DNA from: Chitinophaga pinensis
Lineage (GTDB): Bacteria; Bacteroidota; Bacteroidia; B-17B0; Aurantibacillaceae
Length of the DNA: 64,000 nucleotides
Reading direction: 5' to 3'
Assembly: GCA_945860225.1 (NCBI GenBank)
Contig: CAMAPT010000013.1
Span: forward strand, 1-64,000
Below the pieces are notes generated by a model. That model ran no database searches and had not been told where the DNA came from. It saw nothing but the letters and a program-made list of their open reading frames with translations. Of the stretch, positions 9,857 through 19,476 are shown piece by piece. Position 1 is the stretch's first letter. Each line of letters begins with the position of its first letter. Position numbers and translations under genes: made by a program.

Positions 9857-10273
9857 CTATTTATGAGATTTTGAAATAAAATCGACTGTTTTTAAAACCG
9901 CATTTTTCACAATGTCGTGATTTGAAAAAAGCTCACCAGTTACTTTATTCTTCCAATTAATAGAGAAGGTAATTTTTGTTTCATACTCCGTAATTTTCTC
10001 AGCCAAATTGGACACATATCCGCTATAAATAGGATGTTCAACAATTAAAAACTTTACCCAAGTAGGAGAAAATGTTATTTTTTCAACGATGTGATGCCCC
10101 AATCCGTCAGGTGAAACGATATCCATTTGCCTTAACGTAAATTCAGCATTTTTTTCTTTGATTATCACGTTATTAACTCCAGGAACAAAATTTTCGGGAT
10201 GATCTATTTTATAAATAAAATTTTCCCAAACAATGCCTAATGGAAGCTTTATAGTTTCTGAGTAGCTTATCAT
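9857..10273 (-). CDS. SRPBCC-fold protein, AtaL-like (DUF1857-type)
   Basis: A 138-residue single-domain protein. The pattern of an early W-ENF-YKI-DHPENFVPGV followed by alternating strands and a long C-terminal helix (HDIVKNAVLKTVDFISK) resembles the START/SRPBCC ligand-binding fold, and the spacing around PENFVPGVNN recalls AtaL-like DUF1857 proteins. The ligand and role are unknown. It lies 40 bases downstream of the T9SS cargo gene on the same strand. Confidence 0.65.
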   Translation of the reverse strand: MISYSETIKLPLGIVWENFIYKIDHPENFVPGVNNVIIKEKNAEFTLRQMDIVSPDGLGHHIVEKITFSPTWVKFLIVEHPIYSGYVSNLAEKITEYETKITFSINWKNKVTGELFSNHDIVKNAVLKTVDFISKSHK

Positions 10274-10312
10274 ATTCTTTTGAAATAATTAAATGATACT
10301 CCAACAAAACGA

Positions 10313-11635
10313 TTATTCAACAATCATTTTTTTTGTGATAACATACCCATCCACGTTTAATGAATAATAATATAATCCAGATGCATAAGCGCCTAAACTA
10401 ATTGAATGAGTGCCAACAGAATTATCTACTTTATCTGAATAAATAACCCTACCGGTCACATCGGTTACTGTGAAAAATGCAGATTTTGCTTGATTAATCA
10501 AGTTATAGTGGATCAAAGAATGCTTAGAAAATGGATTTGGTGAATTTTGAGTTAAAGAAAAATTGTAATGATTTAGTTCACGAATAGAGGTAGGAGAATT
10601 AAACGTATGAAAATAAATAATCGGATTATCTTTCACATCTTGTCGTATTAATCCAGAAACACCATTTGGAGATTTGGCATGACGATCTTCTTTATAATAC
10701 ACTAACCCATGATTAACGGCATCAGGACAACTAAACATATCTGAAAAATCTTTAGAAGAATTGATTGTTTTGGTTTGTTTATAAGACAATCCGGCAAATC
10801 CATTTTGAGTTGGAGTAACAGTTGATGTTGAACTCGCATAAAATACTTCACCTAACGTATGAGTAGTACCAGGTACAAAGGTATAATAAGCAGCAACAAT
10901 ATGATTAGCAGGAACCGTTAAAGTTTCTGGGAAAGGAACATCAATACCAAAAGTTGGACTAGAGGCAGTTAATAAGGTTTTTATTCTCAACATATTAGTA
11001 GATGGTGCCGCTGCACGCATACGATTACCCGTTAATGTTGGCGCATTAACAACTCTAAAAGCCATTAATGCACCAGACCAAGAGTTCATAGCATCAGCAG
11101 GATTTGTATAAATCGTTGAATATGACTTAGTAATAGAAATAGGAGTGTTTGTTGGCGTTGGTGTTGTCCAAGTGATGTAGGTATATAAAGTATCCGTTAC
11201 AGCAGAATTTGATACTCGTTTGTAATATCCTGGTATGTTCAATGAATCAATATAGTAAACTTCATCTGCAGCAATAAGGGGTGTGGCATCAGGAGTCAAA
11301 AGAGAAGATTTTGGGTCAAATACTGTACCCATAGCGCACACTGGCACATAAGATAATATTCCCGGAAAAGACATTCTTACAGTAGAATCCATAAATACAG
11401 GTACTGCATATTTGGCATAATCTGCAGCAGCAATTCCTTTAGTTTCCAAAATGGAACCTGTAGGATCTATCCACCCATTAAATGAATTAGAACTTAATTT
11501 TTGATTTTGATTTTTTTTAATCTTCGAAAAAATTCCATCGTATTTTTCATATGGTATTTGTGTTTCTAAATTTTGAGAATTTACTCCAGCTACTAATAAA
11601 ATAAATAACAAAACGAATGTGTAATTTTTTTTCAT
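10313..11635 (-). CDS. T9SS type A sorting-domain secreted protein
   Basis: A 440-residue exported protein: signal peptide (MKKNYTFVLLFILLVAGVNS), a central region of about 330 residues of unknown function with many Thr/Ser/Pro, and a C-terminal domain (about 360-440) with the type A T9SS signatures LTQNSPNPFSKHSLIHYNL, FFTVTDVTGRVIYS and GLYYYSLNVDGYVITKKMIV. Such proteins cross the outer membrane by the type IX system, lose the C-terminal domain and are released or attached to the surface. The cargo function is not recognisable. Confidence 0.9.
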   Translation of the reverse strand: MKKNYTFVLLFILLVAGVNSQNLETQIPYEKYDGIFSKIKKNQNQKLSSNSFNGWIDPTGSILETKGIAAADYAKYAVPVFMDSTVRMSFPGILSYVPVCAMGTVFDPKSSLLTPDATPLIAADEVYYIDSLNIPGYYKRVSNSAVTDTLYTYITWTTPTPTNTPISITKSYSTIYTNPADAMNSWSGALMAFRVVNAPTLTGNRMRAAAPSTNMLRIKTLLTASSPTFGIDVPFPETLTVPANHIVAAYYTFVPGTTHTLGEVFYASSTSTVTPTQNGFAGLSYKQTKTINSSKDFSDMFSCPDAVNHGLVYYKEDRHAKSPNGVSGLIRQDVKDNPIIYFHTFNSPTSIRELNHYNFSLTQNSPNPFSKHSLIHYNLINQAKSAFFTVTDVTGRVIYSDKVDNSVGTHSISLGAYASGLYYYSLNVDGYVITKKMIVE

Positions 11636-11976
11636 GTATAGAAATTGTTTTTTAGTTAACTTATCTCAATAAATCAAACTTACAAAGTTATTGAGACATG
11701 CAACAAAACTATATAAAACAAAAGTTTAAAACAAAAAAAACAATACAAAACGATTCTTCTTTGTATGTTAAAAAAGACAAAAAATGTTGCTATAACAAAC
11801 ACAACAAGCTTTCATCTTTAGATACTATAAATATTAATTATCTCAAAACAATTTTACCCCAAAAATGTTTTCGATTAACAATTCAAATTAAAGCGCATTA
11901 GCTGTCATAATATGTTTCCAATTATGAGTTAATGTGAGTATTTTTGAAAATCTTATATTTACGAAAAATAAACAAC
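11636..11976. other. Intergenic AT-rich region between divergent genes
   Basis: These 341 bases are about 80% A+T, with poly-A tracts and no repeat, RNA or credible gene. They should hold the promoters of the T9SS cargo gene (minus) and the DUF420 gene (plus); TATATTTA at about 11954-11961 is a candidate -7 box for the latter. Confidence 0.5.
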
Positions 11977-12576
11977 ATGAATTCACAAGATATACTAAGA
12001 AAACAAAACGATAAAACAGTATTTAAAATAGTTTTAGCCGTAACTATCTTAATTTGTGTTGTGGTCATTTTGTTGAATCAACGATTAATACCTGTTCCTG
12101 AAACCTTTCCTTCTTTTGTTTACAAACTCCCTATGCTAAATGCTTTTTTAAACGGCTCGTGTAGTATATTATTAATCGCTTCTCTTTGGGCCATAAAAAA
12201 AAGAAATATTGAACTACATAAAAAATTAAACTTAACAGCCTTTTTACTTTCTTCTATTTTTTTAATTTCTTATGTAACTGCCCATTATTTTATACCAGAC
12301 ACAAAATTTGGAGATATCGACCATAATGGCTTCTTAGATCAAATAGAATTAAATCAAGTTTCTTCAATTAGACCAATTTATCTAACCATTTTACTAAGTC
12401 ATATTTTATTAGCTGTAGTAGTATTGCCTATGATTTTATTATCATTTTACTATGCATTAAAAGATGATCGCATCAAACATAAAAAAATAACACGTTTTAG
12501 TTATCCGATTTGGTTATATGTTACTGTATCAGGTGTTATAGTATATGCTTTAATATCTCCTTATTATAATTACTAA
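11977..12576 (+). CDS. DUF420 (YozB-type) membrane protein with EF-hand-like loop
   Basis: A 199-residue protein with five hydrophobic helices and the DUF420 layout (HKKLNLTAFLLSSIFLISYV, then ILLSHILLAVVVLPMILLSF, then SYPIWLYVTVSGVIVYALI). YozB/DUF420 proteins often accompany cytochrome c oxidase assembly genes, but none is adjacent here. Between helices it carries DIDHNGFLDQIE, which fits the 12-residue EF-hand calcium loop (acidic or amide at 1, 3, 5, 9 and 12, Gly at 6). ATG 11977 is preferred over 11944 because the upstream frame runs through the promoter region. Confidence 0.8.
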   Translation: MNSQDILRKQNDKTVFKIVLAVTILICVVVILLNQRLIPVPETFPSFVYKLPMLNAFLNGSCSILLIASLWAIKKRNIELHKKLNLTAFLLSSIFLISYVTAHYFIPDTKFGDIDHNGFLDQIELNQVSSIRPIYLTILLSHILLAVVVLPMILLSFYYALKDDRIKHKKITRFSYPIWLYVTVSGVIVYALISPYYNY

Positions 12577-12611
12577 AGTTCATTCTGATGTAATTTCTTT
12601 TCCAGCCGAAA

Positions 12612-12641
12612 CTGATTTTAGGGGCTCTTTTTGTATATTTG
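12612..12641 (+). promoter_or_regulatory. Candidate promoter of rpoN
   Basis: The exact -7 box TATATTTG is at 12634-12641, with CTG (near-consensus for TTG) 19 bases upstream at 12612-12614. The ATG is at 12652, so the transcript would have a leader of only a few bases. Confidence 0.5.
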
Positions 12642-12651
12642 CTATAAAATT

Positions 12652-14139
12652 ATGGCACTTAGGCAAACACAGCAATTAAAACTGTTGCAAAAACTTTCTC
12701 CGCAACAAATTCAATTAATGAAATTGTTGCAATTGCCTACTGTTGCTTTAGAGCAACGCATTAAAGAAGAATTAGAAATTAATCCTGCTTTAGAAGAAGA
12801 TACCGACGACTTAAATTCTGACGAATTTGATAATGAATTTGAAAATGTCGACACCAATGAAGGAGAAGATACATCGGATTTTGAAGAAAAAGAATTAGAA
12901 AAAATTGACGATGGCTATGAATTAGAAGATTATATGGATGCGGGAGATTTAGACGCGTACAAATATGAAATTTCTAATAGAAGTGCTGATGATGAACCTT
13001 TTCAAACAGTCATTGTAGAGGGGCCTGATTTCCATTCTCAACTAGAAGAACAATTGGGACTAAGAGAATTAACAGAAAAACAATTTGCCGTTGGTCTTTA
13101 CTTGATAGGTTGCATAGATGAAGATGGTTATATCCGAAGAGATTTAGAATTAATCGTTGATGATTTAGCATTTTCTCAAAATACCATCGTAACCATTAAA
13201 GAATTAGAGGATGTATTAAAAACTATTCAAGAATTTGATCCTCCAGGTGTTGGTGCGAGAACGTTACAAGAATGCCTTCTTATTCAATTAGAACGAAAAA
13301 GCATAAAAGCCAAAGAAACACATCTCGCTATTGATATAGTAAAAAATATGATGGATGAGTTTTCAAAAAAGCACTATGATAAGATTATCAAAAAATTGAA
13401 TATTGAAGATGAAGATTTAAAAGATATAATTGCTGAAATCACACATTTAAATCCAAGACCTGGTAATTCAGAAAATGACCACAAAAATCAGTTATCTGAA
13501 GTTGTTCCTGACTTTAACATTTCAGTAAACGATGGTATTACAGAATTAAGCATCAATCAACGGAATTTACCTGAATTAAAAATTAGTCACGATTATCTTG
13601 AAATGCTAAAAGAATACTCTAAAGCAAAAGAAAAATCAATCAAGGAAGCTAGTTCGTTCATAAAAGGTAAAATTGAATCAGCTCAATGGTTTATTGATGC
13701 TTTACAGCAACGACATCAAACCATGCTGATAACCATGCATGCCATTATGGAATATCAACAAGAATATTTTGCAAGTGGTGATGAGTCTAAACTAAAACCC
13801 ATGATATTGAAAGATATTGCAGATAAAGTAGGCATGGACATTTCTACCATTTCACGGGTTGCCAACAGTAAATATGTGCAAACACCTTACGGAACATTTT
13901 TACTGAAAACATTTTTTTCAGAATCTCTAAGCACCGAAAGTGGCGAAGAGGTAAGTACGAGAGAGGTAAAAAAAATACTTCAAGAATGCATTTCAAATGA
14001 AGATAAAAAAAAGCCATTGACTGATGATGCTCTTTGCGAAATATTAAAACAAAAAAAATATAATATTGCCCGCAGAACTGTTGCTAAATATCGCGAACAA
14101 CTCGATATACCTGTAGCTAGAATGAGAAAGGAAATTTAA
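12652..14139 (+). CDS. rpoN: RNA polymerase sigma-54 factor
   Basis: A 495-residue sigma-54. The Gln-rich N-terminal activator-interaction region (LRQTQQLKLLQKLSPQQIQLMKLLQLP) is clear, followed by an acidic linker (about 45-105), the core-binding domain (about 120-320), the helix-turn-helix (DIADKVGMDISTISRVANSKYV) and the C-terminal RpoN box region (ARRTVAKYREQLDIP). It directs transcription from -24/-12 promoters with AAA+ activators. The ATG at 12652 is chosen because 12631 would start inside the promoter. Confidence 0.97.
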   Translation: MALRQTQQLKLLQKLSPQQIQLMKLLQLPTVALEQRIKEELEINPALEEDTDDLNSDEFDNEFENVDTNEGEDTSDFEEKELEKIDDGYELEDYMDAGDLDAYKYEISNRSADDEPFQTVIVEGPDFHSQLEEQLGLRELTEKQFAVGLYLIGCIDEDGYIRRDLELIVDDLAFSQNTIVTIKELEDVLKTIQEFDPPGVGARTLQECLLIQLERKSIKAKETHLAIDIVKNMMDEFSKKHYDKIIKKLNIEDEDLKDIIAEITHLNPRPGNSENDHKNQLSEVVPDFNISVNDGITELSINQRNLPELKISHDYLEMLKEYSKAKEKSIKEASSFIKGKIESAQWFIDALQQRHQTMLITMHAIMEYQQEYFASGDESKLKPMILKDIADKVGMDISTISRVANSKYVQTPYGTFLLKTFFSESLSTESGEEVSTREVKKILQECISNEDKKKPLTDDALCEILKQKKYNIARRTVAKYREQLDIPVARMRKEI

Positions 14140-14192
14140 TATTTGGCTATTCTCATATACCAATACCTTTACTGTTTCAGTATTATCCCTAA

Positions 14193-14233
14193 ATTGTTTT
14201 TTTTAATTGCCATATGGTATAACCGTGTTTAGC
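14193..14233. repeat. Dispersed copy of the CATATG repeat found at 48671
   Basis: ATTGTTTTTTTTAATTGCC and the adjoining CATATGGTATAACC match 48687-48725 with a few changes and a two-base T-tract difference. It sits in the spacer between the converging rpoN and rnpA genes, so it may be a small mobile or terminator-like element. Confidence 0.5.
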
Positions 14234-14246
14234 AATTAATACTTGG

Positions 14247-14657
14247 TTATTTCATAGCCATACTCCCAATTTTATTTACTACAGCATTCATCAATAAACT
14301 AATGCATGTATCAATTTCCGCATAATTCACAGCTTGATTACTTAAATAAACAAACATTATATCAATTTTTTGAAATTCTAATGCCTTATACAATACATGC
14401 TTTTTGAGCCTGTAAGCTTCGCGCATTCTTCTCTTCAAAACATTGCGTTTATTAGCTCTTTTATGTTTTTTTTTAGGAACTACAAATAAGACTCTAACAG
14501 GAAATGTACTTTCAAATTCAGATAGCTTATATATTACTTTAATAGGAAATTGAGTGTTCGATTTTCCTGCACTGAACAAATCATCAATTGCTTTCTTACT
14601 ACATAAGCGTTCTGACTTAGTAAAAGTATAATCTATATCATGTTGTTCTAAGGGCAA
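14247..14657 (-). CDS. rnpA: Ribonuclease P protein component
   Basis: A 136-residue basic protein that supports RNase P RNA in tRNA 5' maturation. The family signature RNR motif is present (KRANKRNVLKRRMREAYR, residues about 65-83), as is the N-terminal FTKSERLCSKKAIDDLFSAG. It is on the same strand as hemD and DUF4271, about 96 bases downstream of hemD. Confidence 0.95.
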   Translation of the reverse strand: MPLEQHDIDYTFTKSERLCSKKAIDDLFSAGKSNTQFPIKVIYKLSEFESTFPVRVLFVVPKKKHKRANKRNVLKRRMREAYRLKKHVLYKALEFQKIDIMFVYLSNQAVNYAEIDTCISLLMNAVVNKIGSMAMK

Positions 14658-14753
14658 ATTGGTCAGTTTTATTTGAATAATAAAATATGCTAAAATGACT
14701 GATTAAGACATAAAAAAACTAACGTCATTCAATAAACAAAAAAATAAAAAAAA

Positions 14754-15917
14754 CTATCGTTTATTAGCTTCTTTGATATATTCATCCAATGCTCCTGTCA
14801 TACTAGGATTTTTAGGATTGGGCGCATATATATCGAGACGATAGCCAAGCTGAAGTAACGAATTAGCCGTAGCCACACCAAAACATGCAATACGAGTGTT
14901 TCCTTGCTTAAAGTTTGGGAAATTTTGTTTTAATGAATTAATACCGGCAGATGTAAAAAATACCAAAATATCATATTCATTTAAATTTTTAATATCAGAT
15001 AAATCAGCACTTACCGTTTTATATAAAACTGCTTTCGTATACTTAATGTCTATAGCATCTAAAAAATCACAAATTTGTTCTTTATGAACGTCAGCAGCAG
15101 GCAATAAAAATTTTTCTTCTCTATTTTTTTTGATAACATCAACTAAGTCCTGAATGGTTTGATGACCAAAAAATATCTTCCGTTTACGATACTGAATATA
15201 TTTTTGTAGATAATAAGCCGTGGCCTCGTTAATACAAAAATATTTCATCGTTTCAGGAACTGTTACACGCATTTCGTTACACATCCTAAAATAATGATCA
15301 ACTGCCATCTTACTAGTGAGGATAACAGCTTTATGCTCTAAAATATCTATTTTTTGAGTTCTAAAATCTTTGGCTGACAATCCTTCAATTTTAATAAACT
15401 GCCTAAATGACTCAATCAAATTATATTTTTTAGCCAAATCATAATACGGATTCTTATCATTCTCTGGTTTTGGTTGAGAAATTAATAAAGTTTTTACTTT
15501 ATGCTTTGGATAATCAGAAACTTTAATAACAGGCTGTGCGGCAACAGAAACCAATTGTTTCTTGGTTTTTACACCAACTTTTACCAATTTTTCTGTACTA
15601 ATCAGTTCCTCTTTTTTCTCAACAGTAATTTGTGCGTTTTCTTTTTTAAGATTTTCTTTTTCAGAATCTTTTATTTTAGTAATCTTTTTTACAGATTCCT
15701 TTTTTACATTTTCATTATTTTTGACTGCTAATGACTTTTTCACTTTCACCGGAGTGATTGTCTTTTTTTGAATACCTTTATCAGACCCTTCCTTCTTTAC
15801 AGATTTTGATCCAGCTTTTGACACGGAAATTTGAGCTGCATTTTTTGTTTTTGTTGCAGCATTTACTGAAGAGGCCTTTTTTGCCGGTGCCTTAATAGAT
15901 TTTTTTACAGTAGCCAT
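14754..15917 (-). CDS. hemD: Uroporphyrinogen-III synthase with long lysine-rich N-terminal extension
   Basis: The last 250 residues form a HemD domain (from KHKVKTLLISQPKPEND to the end), with the family patterns ILTSKMAVDHYF, VLYKTVSADL and VFFTSAGINSLKQNFP. HemD closes hydroxymethylbilane to uroporphyrinogen III in heme synthesis. The first 137 residues are an unusual Lys/Ala/Ser/Thr-rich, disordered, histone-H1-like tail. The start is ATG 15917 (MATVKKSIKAP, 387 residues); a start at 15932 would add five residues. It begins 15 bases after the DUF4271 stop, so the genes are probably cotranscribed. Confidence 0.9.
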   Translation of the reverse strand: MATVKKSIKAPAKKASSVNAATKTKNAAQISVSKAGSKSVKKEGSDKGIQKKTITPVKVKKSLAVKNNENVKKESVKKITKIKDSEKENLKKENAQITVEKKEELISTEKLVKVGVKTKKQLVSVAAQPVIKVSDYPKHKVKTLLISQPKPENDKNPYYDLAKKYNLIESFRQFIKIEGLSAKDFRTQKIDILEHKAVILTSKMAVDHYFRMCNEMRVTVPETMKYFCINEATAYYLQKYIQYRKRKIFFGHQTIQDLVDVIKKNREEKFLLPAADVHKEQICDFLDAIDIKYTKAVLYKTVSADLSDIKNLNEYDILVFFTSAGINSLKQNFPNFKQGNTRIACFGVATANSLLQLGYRLDIYAPNPKNPSMTGALDEYIKEANKR

Positions 15918-15932
15918 ATCAAAAATCAACAC

Positions 15933-16715
15933 TTAAAAATTAACAATCAAGAATTTTACCAAAACTAACAGTGGTAAAATTTCCAAGGCACAAAGATATA
16001 AAAAAATATAGAGAATCCCTATGTTTTGTTCGGTTACAGATATAATAAAACCTCTAAATATTCTTACTATATAAAACCCCACAGCTACCATCATTGCAGG
16101 ATACAAAAACCACTCCTTGGGATATCTTGTAAATTGAAGACAAGTAATCAAAGGAAATAAAACAATTCCAGCCGTATACGCAAAAAGGATAACATTAAAA
16201 AAATACTCTCTCCCAAGAGCCTTGCTAGATGAAACGGCCGTTAATATATAATTCGTTAAAAATTTAATTAAATACATCAAACTTAATACTGATAAAAAGA
16301 ACCAATATTGCTTTAAAGAGGAATACCCATGCAAAATCATTCCAAAATATTGATTCACGAAAAAAGCTAGAAAAGACATAATTAATACAAAGCTAATACC
16401 TAAAAAAACAGAAGCATTTTTAGTAAGCTTAATTTCTTCTCTAAATAATTTTCTGCCATCCTGAATACTGAAAGCAGATTGAATGATTCGAATTAATTTT
16501 TTAGGTTCAGAAATTTTCACAAATACATAAATAGAAAATATACTAAACAATAAAATACCTTGCCAATACGCTCCATCTCCAGCGTTGAAGATTGGCTTGT
16601 GATGTATAGATGGTAACGAATGTCTAGAAAATAAAGAGAAATGATCCATAAAAGGAGAATTTTCCTTCAAGATGGTATCTGTATCCGAATTTATGATTGA
16701 ATCTTTTTTTGTCAC
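15933..16715 (-). CDS. DUF4271 membrane protein
   Basis: A 260-residue protein with about seven transmembrane helices (from residue 53 to the end) after a polar N-terminus. Size, helix layout and position directly upstream of hemD match the DUF4271 family of Bacteroidota. Its function is unknown; the constant neighbourhood with hemD suggests a link to heme or envelope biology, but that is only context. Confidence 0.8.
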   Translation of the reverse strand: MTKKDSIINSDTDTILKENSPFMDHFSLFSRHSLPSIHHKPIFNAGDGAYWQGILLFSIFSIYVFVKISEPKKLIRIIQSAFSIQDGRKLFREEIKLTKNASVFLGISFVLIMSFLAFFVNQYFGMILHGYSSLKQYWFFLSVLSLMYLIKFLTNYILTAVSSSKALGREYFFNVILFAYTAGIVLFPLITCLQFTRYPKEWFLYPAMMVAVGFYIVRIFRGFIISVTEQNIGILYIFLYLCALEILPLLVLVKFLIVNF

Positions 16716-16926
16716 AAGTTATATTCAATAAAACCACTTTTACTGTGGCTTTAAAGTTTGACATTTTACTATACTTTGGAGAGCAAATATAATTAATTAA
16801 GCTGAAAATGACTATTATAACACTCAAAACAACTGGCGCTGAAGTATAAAGTTTTAATTATAAAAATGAATTTTTATCTATTTTCTTTAATATAATTGCA
16901 GTTTATTCATAAATCTTGATTACAGA

Positions 16927-18153
16927 ATGAATTTTTTTCGTTATATATTTAGTTTAATCTCTCTCACTTGCATAGCACAGCCAAAAGAAGGGATATGGCG
17001 AGGTAATTTACATTTAAACACGGACAAACACATTGAATTACCTTTTAATTTTGAAATTAAATCAAATCACCTTCAATATAACCTCATCATCTACAATGGT
17101 CAAGAACGCATCCTAGTGGATGAAGTTACTTTTCATCATGATTCGTTAAATTTTAAAATGCCTGTCTTTGACTCCGAATTTAAAACTCAACTTATAGGAG
17201 ATACATTATTGTCAGGTATATGGGTTAATCATTCTAAAACCTCAAATAATCAAATAGCTTTTACCGCCTCATTCGGATATAAAGACAGATTCAATGTTTT
17301 CATGCAACATCAAGACTCATCTTATGTCGGAAAATGGGAAACGACTTTTAGTCCCGGACAAAAAGATAGTAGCAAAGCTATTGGCCAATTTAATTTTGTA
17401 AAACACAAAAACATCATTGAAGGAACATTTCTGACTGAAACAGGTGATTATCGTTACCTAGAGGGTGCTTTAATCAATCGCAAAATGCATCTCTCCTCTT
17501 TTGATGGAGCACACGCATTTTTATTTATTGCCGAACATTTTGGGGCGGATAGCATAAAAGGCGACTTTTATTCAGGTTCTAGCTGGCATGAAAATTGGGT
17601 AGCAAAACGAAATGAAATATTTGAATTACGCGACCCTGAAACCTTAACATTTGTAAAACATCCGGATGAAAAAATCAATTTTTCTTTTTACAATTCAGCT
17701 CATGAAAAAATAAGCTTAGACGATGAACAGTATAAAAACAAACCAGTCATTATTCAAATAATGGGAAGCTGGTGCCCTAATTGCATGGATGAGAGTGCAT
17801 ACTTAGCCCACATATATAGCCAGTATCACAAACATGGTTTGGAAATAATTGCGTTAGCGTACGAAAGAACTAATGATACTGAAAAAGCAAAAGCAAATAT
17901 CAATCGATTCGTTAAACGATTAAATATTGAATATCAAGTTTTGATTACTGGTTTATCAGGGAAAGAAAAAGCAACTGACAGTTTACCATTTCTAAATAAA
18001 ATTATGGCCTTTCCTACTACACTATTTTTAGACAAAACCCATCAGGTTAAATCTATATATACTGGCTTCAATGGACCTGCTACTGGAAAAGCCCATGAGA
18101 AGTATAAACTAAAAACAGAGTTATTAATCAAAAATTTATTGGAGTTCAAATAG
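16927..18153 (+). CDS. TlpA-like thiol-disulfide oxidoreductase
   Basis: A 408-residue exported protein with a short signal peptide (FFRYIFSLISLTCIAQ). Residues 20-240 are a beta-rich domain of unknown role; the C-terminal 160 residues are a TlpA/ResA-type thioredoxin fold with active site W282-C283-P-N-C286 and the cis-Pro region MAFPTTLFLD. It probably reduces or oxidises protein thiols in the periplasm. A long N-terminal extension before the thioredoxin domain is common in Bacteroidota TlpA proteins. Confidence 0.88.
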   Translation: MNFFRYIFSLISLTCIAQPKEGIWRGNLHLNTDKHIELPFNFEIKSNHLQYNLIIYNGQERILVDEVTFHHDSLNFKMPVFDSEFKTQLIGDTLLSGIWVNHSKTSNNQIAFTASFGYKDRFNVFMQHQDSSYVGKWETTFSPGQKDSSKAIGQFNFVKHKNIIEGTFLTETGDYRYLEGALINRKMHLSSFDGAHAFLFIAEHFGADSIKGDFYSGSSWHENWVAKRNEIFELRDPETLTFVKHPDEKINFSFYNSAHEKISLDDEQYKNKPVIIQIMGSWCPNCMDESAYLAHIYSQYHKHGLEIIALAYERTNDTEKAKANINRFVKRLNIEYQVLITGLSGKEKATDSLPFLNKIMAFPTTLFLDKTHQVKSIYTGFNGPATGKAHEKYKLKTELLIKNLLEFK

Positions 18154-18230
18154 TTTATTTCTAATCATGCTGAAAATAACCTCTAAACAAAAAACTATCA
18201 ATATGGGATTTTATCCGCTATATTTACGTA

Positions 18231-19475
18231 ATGGTAATCGTCTTATTGAAAGAAAGCATCCTTTTTGCCTGGAACGCATTAATCGCGAATAAGCTCCGTA
18301 CTTTTTTAAGTTTATTGGGTATCACTATTGGCATCTTTGCAATCATCACGGTTTTTACAATTGTAGATAGTTTAGAACGAAATGTCAGGGGGAGCGTTCA
18401 AAGTTTAGGCGACAATGTTGTATATATTATGAAATGGCCCTGGACTTTCGGTCCTGATTATCCTTGGTGGAAATATATGAATCGACCTGTTCCTTCATAT
18501 CATGAAATGACTGATTTGCAACGAAAAACCAAAAGTATTGACGCTATTGGTTTTCAAATTGGGGCACGTAAAACCTTAAAACATCTAAACAATACGATTG
18601 AAAATGCCATTGTTTCAGGTTGGTCATATGGTTATGGACAAGTAAAATCGTTTGAATTAACAGATGGTCGATACTTCAGAGAAGATGAAGCAGAGGGAGG
18701 TTATAATGTTGTCATTTTAGGGAACACATTAGCAGAAGGCTTATTTCCAAACCACGAATATCCAATTGGTAAAACCATTAAAGTGGCAGGGAGAAACTGT
18801 AAAGTCATTGGTATATTAAAAAAAGAGGGCGAAAGCATGCTAGGAAATACAATGGATAATCAAGCTATAATTCCTTATCATTTTGCAAAATTGTTTATCG
18901 ATGTGAAATCAGAAAATGGCGATCCGTTCATTGCTGCTAAGGCCAAATCGGGAGTAACAAATGAACAACTCAAAGATGAATTAACAGGAATTATGAGAGG
19001 CATAAGAGGATTAAAACCCTTGGCTGATGATAATTTTGCATTAAATGAAACCAACTTATTAAGCAAAAATTTTGACGGTCTGTTTGATAATATAGGAATT
19101 GCTGGAGCAATTATTGGCGGATTTTCAATTTTGGTTGGGGGTTTTGGTATAGCAAATATCATGTTTGTATCTGTAAGAGAGCGCACGAATTTAATTGGGA
19201 TTCAAAAATCCTTAGGTGCTAAAAATTATTTTATTTTGTCTCAATTTTTGTTTGAAGCCGTTTTTTTATCCTTGCTTGGAGGAATTATAGGACTTTTATT
19301 AATTTATCTCCTCACCTTAGTAACCGATGGCGTAATTGATATGGACATTATATTAACACGTTCAAACGTTATTTTAGGACTAACAATTTCTGTTTTAATA
19401 GGAGTCATCAGTGGATTTATTCCTGCTTATAGCGCATCCCAACTTGACCCTGTAGAAGCCATACGAACTAATTAA
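18231..19475 (+). CDS. MacB-like ABC transporter permease
   Basis: A 414-residue protein with the MacB/FtsX architecture: N-terminal helix (KLRTFLSLLGITIGIFAIITV), a periplasmic MacB core domain (about 45-275), then three C-terminal helices with GGFGIANIMFVSVRERTNLIGI and the ending IPAYSASQLDPVEAIRTN. It would need a separate LolD/MacB-type ATPase, and none is adjacent. TATATTTA at 18219-18226 is a possible -7 box only four bases before the ATG. The next gene begins one base after its stop. Confidence 0.92.
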   Translation: MVIVLLKESILFAWNALIANKLRTFLSLLGITIGIFAIITVFTIVDSLERNVRGSVQSLGDNVVYIMKWPWTFGPDYPWWKYMNRPVPSYHEMTDLQRKTKSIDAIGFQIGARKTLKHLNNTIENAIVSGWSYGYGQVKSFELTDGRYFREDEAEGGYNVVILGNTLAEGLFPNHEYPIGKTIKVAGRNCKVIGILKKEGESMLGNTMDNQAIIPYHFAKLFIDVKSENGDPFIAAKAKSGVTNEQLKDELTGIMRGIRGLKPLADDNFALNETNLLSKNFDGLFDNIGIAGAIIGGFSILVGGFGIANIMFVSVRERTNLIGIQKSLGAKNYFILSQFLFEAVFLSLLGGIIGLLLIYLLTLVTDGVIDMDIILTRSNVILGLTISVLIGVISGFIPAYSASQLDPVEAIRTN

Positions 19476-19476
19476 T

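Noticed and set aside
11698..11901. 67-codon open frame on the plus strand
   Set aside because: Composed of Lys/Asn/Thr-rich low-complexity residues from AT-rich spacer DNA, with no domain, no promoter and no sensible start region; likely random.
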